The notes under the pieces were generated by a model that worked only from the letters and a program-made list of their open reading frames with translations, was not told the origin of the DNA and ran no database searches. A stretch of DNA of 64,000 bases. It comes from Urechis unicinctus. Its lineage: Eukaryota; Annelida; Polychaeta; Xenopneusta; Urechidae. The position numbers and the translations under genes are program-made. The stretch covers positions 31,824,250 through 31,888,249 of the forward strand of contig CM067343.1 in assembly GCA_034190875.2 (NCBI GenBank). The letters are read 5' to 3'. Positions 24,507-35,023 of this stretch are shown here, one piece after another. Position 1 is the first letter of the stretch, and each line of letters opens with the position of its first letter.

Positions 24507-26597
24507 ACGTTCATCGAGCATAATGAGTTTCATGAGTCAAAGCTAAACAGCAACCTTCCATTTCGTATGCGGCCCTAGCGGAGCTGCGCGTCTTCATATG
24601 CCTTTAGATGCTGTCTTTATTTATCTAGGTGGTGGCTGGCTAGATTTCCCCATCGATAAGCATACACTACACAGCTGTCATATTCCGGAACGGAGCATGA
24701 ATTGCCATACTGACACAACCTGCGGCTAGGACGGAATTCAGAAGAAAAAGCGTTTTCAATAACTTTGTCACCTTATGGAATAGTTTACCAGCCATGATAC
24801 TTTAAGCCAATTCACAAAACACTTTTCAAAACCTACTCGACGGTCGGTTAATTCTGACTGGGTTCGTAGCGTCTAGGGTAGGTATCCGTTATTCGATGCC
24901 GCTGAACCACTCGCTGAGGTTGTTTAGTACATTGATCAGTTAGTGCAGTTGGTTATTTGAGGGATAGTGAGTTGGCGTATGCATGCGGCGGGACAAGCGT
25001 GATGTCAATTTGGCGATGAGCCCAACTTTTCGTTCAGAGCTTTTAATTTTCAGATTAATTTTAGAGGTTGCAGATCTGTATAAATCATGCTAACGGAATG
25101 ATGCTAAAAACAAGTATCATTGTGTATGTTCTCGGCAATGCTACTCTTTGCTCAAGCTTGTATTTGACTGAGCATGACAATGATTTAAAACAATATGAAC
25201 CATCACCAACAACAAATTTTTATTTTTTTTTCACCATTAATGTCACTAAGAATATAGTTGGAAATGATTATAAAAACGTATCTGATGACGTAGAATCACT
25301 TCCCGTGGCCCATTAGGTAATATAATTGCGCAGTCATCATTTGTTCGGAGGCAACATTCATTCATCATGCTCAATTGTATGTATATAAAATGTCGCTGGG
25401 TCTTGGGCCTTGTGTACGAACATATTGCAGCAATTTGCAGCAGTCATTCTGAACTCTTTTGTTATTGGCCAGTTTATTGATATTCACTGTGCCCACTCGA
25501 ACTTATTTGCAGCTATCATTCGTATTATTTTCACGCACAGTTGCAAATATCATGACCTTGATCTGCTCAAAGCACAAATACCGCGAGTGATATTTGGTAT
25601 TGCCTGTGGATGTTTTCGGGGTAGGTGTGTCAAACGATACCTGCTTATGCTTTCATAAACAACCAAGTAATGTATAGTTTTTTTCCCACTAAAGCAACTC
25701 GCATGTGCGTGAGTTCTGAAAGAAAATATCCTTAATTTAACCAATGTGCATCTGTGAATACATTGGCGGAATTATCGAATATAATTCTGCAAATATTCTA
25801 ACTATTAAAGCAATAATAGGGCTCTATATCGCCTTTATTATACTTCCGCTAAATTATAGATGCGACATTTTCATCCAGACAGTACCTGTTAAACTGGACT
25901 AAGGTGATATCAATCATAATCAGCAGCAGCTCTCGGTGTTTTGTGATAGAGGTCATTATCATGACAAGGTCAATAGTACATTTTTAATTGTTGTTAAAGA
26001 TGAGTTACAGGACGGCTCTAACACAACCATTAGTTTGCTCTTGAAACTGATAATCTCAGTTTTCATGCATTACTGTCAAGAGCTTGGATAACAATGCTTT
26101 AGTAAGAGGTAACAGTAACAACAAGATATTGTACTGCTTTGTTGCTCTTGATTCAAAATGCATCGCACTGACACAACGCGGGTGCGTGTGGAATGTAGCC
26201 TTGTTTTTATTTTTAAATAAACATGCCACCATACATGCTATTTAACATTATTCAAATAATAACACGAGATATTACCCATTTAAGTTACGTAATCGATTAT
26301 TTATGGCCCAGGTAGGTGCATGTATATTCATAGAGCGGCAAGTAACTACAGCACATAGATAGGCGCTGCTATAATCACATTTCTGGTAATTATTTGGCCG
26401 GGACGAGAGCGAATAATTATCTGCGCTACAGTTTCTTCTGTGCAAGTGACATGTTGATGGCAACGAGGGCGTTAGTCTAAGAGGTATTCAACAAATATTG
26501 CTATGCATGGTGGTTGTACTGAAATGGTAGATTCGTTTCTTACAAACAGTTGTTAATCACGTCGCGACATAATTTGTCAATTTTAAACAAATATGAA

Positions 26598-26724
26598 TTA
26601 ATATCAATGATTTTAATGTCTATCTGTGTACGATCACTGTGCATTGATGTCTGTTTAAATGAACAATACCAATGATTTTAATGTCTGTTTACGAACACTG
26701 TGCATTGATATCTGTTTAAATAAA
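26598..26724. repeat. Local tandem duplication of ~65 bp in block B
   Basis: CAATGATTTTAATGTCT through CTGTGCATTGATGTCTGTTTAAA is repeated twice in a row, whereas block A has one copy near 49805-49860. It is a small post-duplication tandem event. Confidence 0.7.
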
Positions 26725-29386
26725 ATGCGCAAATAAAACAAAATATATCCATTTGTATATTCCTTTCCTTGCACGGCCAGATGAAGGTGGGAATGAAGCC
26801 TCGACAATAAACGACATCCCTGTATCTACACAACAGTGCCTATCATCAGCAACAGAGGCCGAATTCGTGCCATGGGTCATACGAACCGAGAAACTAATTA
26901 AACTTTCCAACACTCCATTGTTTCCTTTTCTGTAAAATACGATGACCTCGCTTTTGTGTACATTAACAGATCGTACCGAAATGAAACATTTATAAGACTA
27001 TATATTACATTGATGATATTAGCAAAACCATTAACACTGATGACGATTCACTGAATATGAAAGTCATCTTAATGAATCATCCAGTTGTTCTACACTTCAT
27101 GTTCACTCTTTCGGCCAATAGTGCTGGGTACCATAGTTATACATTGAGTCAATCATAGTACGTGTAATGGGGCAAGGGTATTTAAGCTGCCCTTCAAAGT
27201 TGCAGTCAATGAAGTACCTAACTTGGAGGAAAAATTCTACTTTTTTAGGATAATCAATTACTGGACAAGGTCATACATGAATAGTCGATGAAACAGTTGG
27301 CCATAAGTAGAAGGACTTGATAGAATGCCACATCGGTTTCCGCGATATTTACTGTTGATCAGTGAGTTATCATATCTACAAATAAGCGCTCTAACAATGT
27401 AAGGCTTCCCATTATCATTGCTTTACATATCTCTTTACGTATCAGACGCATCAGATGACGGCTGTATATCCAAATCCAATATGATATATTATGAAGATTA
27501 ACAATGGGCATATTTGTCGACTATAACGTATTATACAACTTATTATACATTTAGAAGGCATTAGAGACTCCACTTTGTTGTCATATTTATTGATATGTAC
27601 CCATGTACCCATGTCATTGTAAGCTATCGTTTGAGCAATTCCCAAAAGCAATAACAGAAATTAAATATTGAGACCGTATCTTCTTCAATAAATACGTGAG
27701 GGTGAGTAATGATGCCTAAGGGTCTATGTATATTGCATTTGTTGTGAATTTTCCATCATGTTTCATATGCTGAATTACATAAAAGGTGTGCCCTAATTAT
27801 TTCGCTTCCGTCGTCTTACTGCCACATACAATAAATTTTCTTTGAATTATGACGTTTATGCATTAGTCTTTATTTGTGATAATTGTTTAATAGAAACAAA
27901 TCAATAATTTTTTTAAGAAAATTGCATAGTCAATGTTATATAAGTCATATTGATGTAGCGACACGAAACAATTACCATTTATTGTAGCAGTTCATATAGC
28001 GAAGAGCAGCATAACATTTTTATGAACCATTGATGGCACCCTTCGGTTGACTAAAATGCAGTTGGCGGTATATGTAACCTACTGCTTTGAGTGTATGTAC
28101 GAACATGCACCGTGCCCCGATTTTCTATTGCATACTTTTACAGCATGTACGCCCAAAGAATTTGACATATTGTGTTTTACCTTTTTCTATCAATTGTACA
28201 GCTAAATAATTTAGGTACATTTGTAACAACAAAAGTTAATCAAGATTAAAGCAACATCAAAGGTGGCTGAATCGGCTCTAGCAACTACCGGACAATGGTA
28301 AATGGCTTTGTCAAATTGATATTATTCCCTCTGATAATCATATTGCCATGCCAGACGCATGAATTGCGCCGACGTAATTAATCACATCATTCTGCTCGCG
28401 GGCGTGACCGGAATATATTGCATGAGGTCACACCTGCAGCGTTGTTACGAGACATGAGCATCATAATAAAGGGGGACTAATGTTTAACACTGCTGTCGAC
28501 ATAATGTATACACAACCATGTTCTATTGTCGGTATAGGGTGAGACGACGAGCCGTTCCGTTATTCTTGTGATCGAACGTTCTTTGACATGATTCGCTCAT
28601 GTAGTTTCTCGCCGCCATTTTACGGTCATGCAAAACGCCGACTAGGGGCATGGATATGTATGCCGACGTAGGTGTGGTTTCAGGTGAATGTTTCTTTTGC
28701 TAAATGCATCGAAACACGCATCCTCTTATAAATATATCATACACGTGACATTGGCATAATCAGAGAAGAATGCTGAATACCGATAAAGCCGATTCTATTT
28801 GAAAGTACATTGTAGCCTTGTCCATTTCACCTCGGTGTTGTTTTCCTAGTTATTGAGTCATTTCACATCATGTTGTAAATTTGTTCCCACGAAATAATTG
28901 TATATTGAATTGTTGCAATTATTGATTTACATTCAGATAGATCTAACTACAAACGACTCGCGTTTTTTCATATCCCGGGCGATTATTTAATCATATTGTG
29001 CTATAAAATTGGTAACAGAGTGCTGACGGGGCATTGACATGTTATGGTTAAGCTCCATGTTGCTCCACTGACTCTAATAGAGCCATTCCAGACTTCTGTA
29101 GATTTTAGATTTAACTTGTTAATAAATATACACGCGTAATTGACATATATAGTACCATTGATTGGTCAGAAGTGATAGTAACACAACGCGATTGCTGGAA
29201 GCTCTGGCTCCCATTTGTGACGCAATCAATTAGACATCCACGCTTTCTTCCCTGACGAATGTTGAGCCGGTAGACATAGCAGCATCAAGACTTGTAAGTT
29301 TCGAAGCAAGTCAAGCGGTTTCCTGCAATAAAGAGTCCGCTAATATGAAACACAATTACATTTGTCCTGCTGATGTTTTCACATTT

Positions 29387-29778
29387 TGTTGTGTAGGTAT
29401 TTCTTGTTTAAGTCCGGTTTCTTTTCGGTAGTGGCCTGAGCCGTATACTCAGATATATAAAGTCTTCGATGAGCGCAATATATATTTATTGCACTACAAT
29501 ATAGCACCGCGTTAAATCAGTCTTACACTTACATTCCCTCCATCCGAACTCCCCAGCCAACCTGTATCGTTCATTTATATTCCACATACATCACATTACC
29601 TAACTAGGGCCAGCCCTCTTCCTTAACTGCCTGACCAATCGCAGTCAACCACGAACATACTCGGGCTAACCCCCAATACATGTTACATAATTATTTAAAC
29701 AAACGGTCAGAAGCATACAACATTAAACAAACGGTCAGAAGCATACAACATTAAACAAACGGTCAGAAGCATACAACA
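29387..29778 (+). mobile_element. Solo LTR of an LTR retrotransposon, 392 bp
   Basis: The segment starts TGTTGTGTAG and ends CATACAACA, so it has TG...CA ends that form a short imperfect inverted repeat. It is flanked by ATTT on both sides (29383-29386 and 29779-29782). It is missing from the matching place in block A, where CTCATATTAACAAGAAATTC (near 52603) runs straight through. A TATA box (GATATATAAAG, near 29451) fits an LTR promoter. The last 82 bp are three tandem 28-bp repeats. No internal retroelement genes are present, so this is a solo LTR left by recombination. The orientation is inferred from the TATA box. Confidence 0.65.
29697..29778. repeat. Three tandem 28-bp repeats at the 3' end of the solo LTR
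   Basis: AAACAAACGGTCAGAAGCAT followed by ACAACATT starts at 29697, 29725 and 29753. The third copy is cut at ACAACA, which is also the LTR end. The units are identical. Confidence 0.95.
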
Positions 29779-30613
29779 ATTTCCAAGAAACTCTTTTAGC
29801 CAAATGTGCGGAGGGTTGATGGTGTACTTAAATAGAATAACTTCTCGAAAAATGATTTACGTAAGAATCATATCTCGATTACTGTACCGCCGACTCTCAC
29901 AGCGTGTGACATTTAGCTATTATATTGTAGCTTCACCATCCTTCAACACCACATGCGGAATTTCCAACCTACATAATGCCGATAATGGATGAGTTATATT
30001 TACTCATTTCCCAACTATTCCACAGGAATACTGCCATTCCGAAGCGCGTATGTCATTAAGCGCAACAATGTATCGAAAGCTTTACAGAATATCGCATTCA
30101 CCATCTGTGTGTACGTTCCAACTGAATCTAATGTGTAAGTGTCAATGTTTTCGGCTGTAACAATTTATTCAACACGTGCTCTTGATCTGGGGGCCAGAGT
30201 ATGTGCAATTCAGATAAAGGACGGATTTATTTAAAGTCATATCCGTAATTACTATCAGCTGTCACAATAATGTTGGTGATGAATAACTTTACAACTATCT
30301 TTCTTAAAGGTCAAAAACAAACAAAAATATTCCGTTGTCAGTCGTTAGTCTGTATTCCAAAACAATATATTCTGCCTATGAATGCGCAATGAAACCTTTC
30401 TAATTAGTGAAATTAATCATTTTCATATCGGTTTACGGCGCTCCGGCAGGACAACTTTTCGCTCGGCAAACTCCGTAAACACTCGACTTGTGACGCGATT
30501 TCGGCTAAGCAACTCCGATAGCCGAACGCGCTGCTAGTTTCATGACCTAGATTCCGTGTTTACATCAAGCAGCTGTCAAGGCCGTGTCACTTTTAGCGAT
30601 ATTTTGTAGAAGT

Positions 30614-33600
30614 ATGCCGTACTGTTGCGCTGTTGGATGTAAGAATGGGGAAGGATCGGGTAAGAGCTTTTTCACCTTTCCACAAAAAGAATCTGACAAG
30701 GCAAGGCGACAAGTTTGGATAGCCAAAGTGAAACGACTGTCTTCGTGGGAGCCCAAGAAAAGTACGGTGTTATGTTCTGACCACTTCACTCGTGATTCCT
30801 TTTCTGTCGATCCGGAGCGCATGAAGCAACTAGGACTGAAAAGAAATGCCCGACTAAATGATGATGCTGTTCCCACGTTATTTGAGTACGCCAATAATGT
30901 CGGAGTTGAGGAACAAGTGAGAGGCGCTTACAGGAAACGAAGACGAATTGAGGTAAGGTCTTAAATGTCAACTCGAGATCCTAATTTCTAGGTCAACATT
31001 TGAGTGTTTGTACGAGGTTATCGATTGCAACCAGTATGAACACATTGTTACATCTGAGCTATTTTACATTACAACAGCTGTTTATATTGGTTGCTGTAGG
31101 TGCTCCATGACATGACTAACGAAGATGAAAGTAATATAACTGCAAGTGAAGTCGGGACCTGTCCTACAGATCACAATCAAGCTTCCAGTCAACCAGATGT
31201 TTATACTCCATGTTCAGTTGGTATCCAGGCCTGCGTAGAGGTACGTATTGTGTTTTATTTTAAGAATCAAATAATCATATATTGTGTCACCTAAAGGCTA
31301 GATAGTGCTTGTCATTGCACAAAAAGACTTTAATAAAGATGATAATGGTGACAACTTGTAAGTCACTGTCTATTGAGTGATTTACTCAAAGCAGATATGT
31401 CACGCAACATGTGGTTTCTGTAAACAATTTTAGACTGCCGACAAAGTCCTCCAAACCCAAAGGTCTTTGTTTACTGGCCCAAGGACTTACTCAAGAGGCA
31501 CACAAGTTGCTGTCGGCCCAAAAAACACGTGTGATGTGGCTGTACAGTGCTCAGTTGTACAAACACCAGCTCAATGCAACAAGGCCACTCAGTATGCACC
31601 ACCTCCTACTGACGACTCTGAGTCTGAGCAAGATGAAGATGAGGACGACACGTTTAATGACCCTGACTACAACTTCGACAGTGATAAGGATACTGCCGAG
31701 GGTGATGACGAAGAGATGATTGATAGTGAAACTATGTGAGTAAATGCAAATGATATGTCACAACTGTTATACAAGTAGATTCACTTTGTACTATAGCCAA
31801 GAAATTATTAAATTTTAATTTGTATTGATACTTTTCATTAAGTATAATGCAATAAGTGTGTATATATGTGTTGCAGGGAACTGGACCTAACTTGTGACAA
31901 AAAAGATAAGTTACAGCGCAAATACATTGTCTATGAGAGCTGTCTTGTGGAACTTCTGCGTCATTGTTTCACTTGCAGAGGTGACTCCAGGGCTGTTTTG
32001 AAACGTGTCATTGGGAGTCTTGTTGTTGTGCAACAAATCTGTGTCAATGGACATACATACACATGGGACAGTCAGCCCTACCTTGGGGCAATGCCAGCCG
32101 GGAACTTAATGTTAGCATGTGGGATATTTTTTAGTGGAAGCAGTGCTGTGAGAACTATAAATATGCTAAGACATTTGAGCATTCCAACAATATCCGTCAA
32201 CACCCATAACCTAATGCAAAGTTGCTATCTTGTACCTGCAACAAGGAGAGTATGGGCAACAGAGCGTGATGCACTAGTAGAGGAGAGGAAAGGGTTGGAT
32301 TTGTTCCTGGGGGGAGATGCTCGTTGTTGCTCCCCAGGCCACACAGCCAAGTTTCGCAGCTACACCTTAATGGACCTGAAGGTCTCAAAAAGTCCTGGAT
32401 ATGCAGCTAGTACAGGTATGTAAAAGTCTATTTTGTATCCTGTTATCAACGCGATTACCATAAACATTTGATATAAGCAAGGACATATTTCTTCTTTATT
32501 GTAACAAGCTAAATTATGTTTGCAGAGCAATGAGGTGAAGAATTCGAATGCCATGGAGCTTGCGGGACTAAAACGAGCCCTGAAAAGTCTGAATGAGAAT
32601 GAGATCACACCAGCCTCCTTAACAACTGATAGACATATTGGTGTGAAGAAATACATGCGTGAAGAGCAGCCACACATATCCCATTGGTTTGATGTATGGC
32701 ATGTTGCAAAAGGTTTGTTGTGACTATAATATGGAGTAATATTCAACATACTGCAAAAGTCACACATGTCACATCTGTAATGTCACCCATGCTTTTGCTG
32801 TACAGGGGTAAAGAAAAAAATTATTGCCAAAGGAAGAAGGCGTGATTGCCAAATTCTTACAGATTGGGCTCGCAGTATAAGCAATCACGTTTACTTCTGT
32901 GCTGCCTCGAGCAATGGTGATGAGGCACTGGCAAGGGAAAAGTGGTTGTCTGTCGTGAGACATGTTACAAACATCCATACGGGCCATGGCAAGTTGTACC
33001 CTGACTGCACTCATGAAGAGTTAGATGACAGACAGTGGATCCCATTAGGTGATTCAAAATAATTCAGATATATTAAATTTTCAGAACACTGCCTTTCATG
33101 CCAAATAACTGTACAATTCAAGCGAGGTGTCAACTTTTTGTCTCAGGTTCCAAACCACATAAAGAGCTTGAGCTTATTGTGAGCAGTAAGATTCTCGTCA
33201 AGGATATTGGTCGGTTGTCACCAGCAGAGCAAACATCAAGTTTGGAAGCGTTCCATAAAGTCGTCATTTTCTTTGCACCCAAGAGTGTACACTTCCCGTT
33301 TGCAACTATGGAAGCAAGGTAAAGATTGAAAGTGGTGATAGTTTTAGATGCGCCTTTATGTGAAACTCCTTACGAGTTATAATGTTACTTGTATTTTCAT
33401 TAACTGTAGGTTTTCTTGTTGTGTAGACTACTGCTAGCAGTTCTTCATTTTAATGAGAACTCTGATCGAGCTCAGGCTGTCACCAAACAAGGAATGGCTC
33501 AGTGGGGCATTTCATTCCCCAAGGCCAGACACGGTGAACCAGTGCTGAAAGCTGTTAAAGTACCAATAACATTTAGTAAGTAGGGTTGTTGATTGAATTG

Positions 33601-33914
33601 CCTAAAAGCAAGTGAACATCAACCCACAGAGTTATTTGCATAATTTATTTAATGAGATATATTTCAGTCAGTTATCATTTCATTCAACATGCTGATCACA
33701 ACAGGTTATATAATCATAATGGCATGTGCTTCAAGGATATATTGACAGACTGATGACCCAGGTGCTACATCTTCGGGAGAAATATCCAAGCTACAGAAGA
33801 GCCAAAGTATTGGTCAGTGAAAGAGAAGTGCCCCCTCCCATTGCTGCTGCTCGTGAAAGACCCTCAAAAGAGTTGTTGGTTGGTTCTCACAGGTGCAGGT
33901 TTAACCCCAATTAG
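30614..33914 (+). CDS. THAP-domain DDE transposase, Kolobok-like, nine exons with one frameshift
   Basis: Cuts and joins the transposon at TTAA sites; expected in the nucleus. Exons by splice signals and reading frame: 30614-30952, 31100-31240, 31434-31735, 31877-32415, 32526-32712, 32806-33048, 33147-33318, 33427-33575 and 33736-33914, about 750 residues. All boundaries are GT-AG and join in phase except as noted. Exon 1 is a complete THAP zinc finger: MPYCCAVGCKNG, FFTFP, W in the middle, LCSDHF, and the final AVPTLF box. Exon 3 is acidic and of low complexity. Exon 4 has GGDARCCSPGHTAKF, exon 5 TTDRHIGVKKYM and DVWHVAKG, and exon 7 SLEAFHK; these are the likely D, D and E of the catalytic core. 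Relatives I remember read GDARCDSPGH, so one Asp is Cys here. An A5 run at 32387-32391 shifts the frame; with one A fewer it would read into VLDMQLVQ and the next exon. A polyadenylation signal AATAAA lies at 34332. Confidence 0.88.
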
Positions 33915-34404
33915 TCATAACACTTCTCTAAAGCCTCGATAATGACCAGAGGGGTCGGGAAAGGTGTTTCGAATTTTGGTGACAACACATGACGGGAGAA
34001 CTTTCCTGTTTTTCTTGCCTAGTTTATGCCAAATCACATATACAAATCTTCTGTACGCAAGAAAGCGGTAGACTCTGAAAGGACAAATCATTAATTTACT
34101 ACGTTTATGAATATTTAACAGCCTGCATATTTAGTATATGATTGGAATGTTTTTTTTAAATTAATTCCTGTTGCAGACATTTTTCTGATATTTCATGTAC
34201 ACTTTGTATGCAACACATAAACTGTATAAGGAGAGGGCAGCCAGGGAATAAGTCACCAGTTTTGTTTTGTTGATTTACAGAAACTATAATTGTTTTTTTT
34301 TTGTTATGATATAACAAATAGCTTCTGCAAGAATAAAGTGAAAGAGATGTTGATCAACAATCATACTTTTGTTCATGTGTTATTTAATTGAAACAAATTA
34401 ACAG

Positions 34405-34489
34405 ATGGATTTTACAGTGTCCAGAGATGAAGACAGGCTTTGGGATGAAATAATGAGTCCAAGCCCTTCTGCCCATAGCCGATACCAAT
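34405..34489 (+). other. Exon-like segment behind the transposase stop
   Basis: 85 bp bounded by an AACAG acceptor-like site and a GTATGT donor-like site, open as MDFTVSRDEDRLWDEIMS and onward. It could be an alternative last-exon continuation of the transposase from the CACAG/GTGCAG site near 33894, or lie within an intron of the convergent P2X7-like gene. Evidence is weak. Confidence 0.2.
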
Positions 34490-34603
34490 GTATGTTGTTA
34501 TACTGTTCTTTTGAACATGAATGCCCATTATTAATAGCTGTTTGATTCAGTGCAATTTGGGAAGTATATAATTTGCTCCGTAAAATTACAATGAAGTACA
34601 GAC

Positions 34604-35023
34604 TTACTCATTTGGGCAAATCTCGTCACCAATAGGGCCATCCATCTGTATAAATTCGTGTCTGGATGCCTCGAGTACATATTGGTTCATGCAGTTGGAA
34701 GCAAAGCTGGGATGCTGGGTGATACATTTGAAAGAATTCTGCATGTATTGCACGATTTTTGGGTACGATAAGCAACACTTCGACTCTTTTTCTGTTACCA
34801 TAGCAGAGCAGTTGTCACATAAACATTGCTGTTCATCGACTTCCTCGCTGCCATCAAGAACTACCGAGCTCGCATCAGACTCAGAATCCGACTCAGATTC
34901 CGACGCTGTATCAATTCTTTGAGAGTTTTCTGTGACCCTCAGCGGTTCATATTGATAACCCATTGCTGGGCGTATGCTGACCTCGTTTAATGGCGTTTCA
35001 CAGTCTTCATCGGATGACGACAT
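34604..35023 (-). CDS. Transposon-borne protein with P2X7-type intracellular (ballast) Cys-rich domain
   Basis: 139 residues from ATG at 35023, the first Met after the upstream frame and in front of an acidic, serine-rich N-terminus. Residues 18-29 contain RPAMGYQYEPLR, like the YxFEP motif that precedes the domain in stand-alone relatives. Residues 40-64 are Ser/Asp/Glu-rich. Residues 67-111 hold the cysteine pattern C67-x-C69-x2-C72, C83-C84, C100-x3-H104, C111 with CITQHPSF, matching the zinc-binding intracellular domain of P2X7 receptors. No membrane segment or ATP-binding channel part exists, so this is not a receptor. A strong donor (GA/GTAAGT, intron from 34607) overlaps the stop codon at 34604-34606, so the protein may be longer through a further exon that I could not identify. 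It lies tail to tail with the transposase, inside the element. Its role in transposition is unknown; DNA or protein binding through zinc is an inference. Confidence 0.72.
   Translation of the reverse strand: MSSSDEDCETPLNEVSIRPAMGYQYEPLRVTENSQRIDTASESESDSESDASSVVLDGSEEVDEQQCLCDNCSAMVTEKESKCCLSYPKIVQYMQNSFKCITQHPSFASNCMNQYVLEASRHEFIQMDGPIGDEICPNE

Noticed and set aside
24187-24578. Long open frames of alternating Tyr and Ile on both strands
   Set aside because: They are translations of the (AT)n microsatellite.
26272-26463. Minus-strand frame with STCHLHRRNC, also seen in block A near 49620-49670
   Set aside because: Only a short stretch is shared and the frames diverge around it; this follows from DNA homology of the blocks, not from a conserved protein.
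29387-29778. Possible SINE instead of an LTR
   Set aside because: No A/B box, no tRNA-like head and no poly-A tail; TG...CA ends and the TATA box fit an LTR better.
30565-30894. 109-codon minus-strand frame
   Set aside because: Antisense of the THAP exon, which has clear zinc-finger motifs and splice signals on the plus strand.
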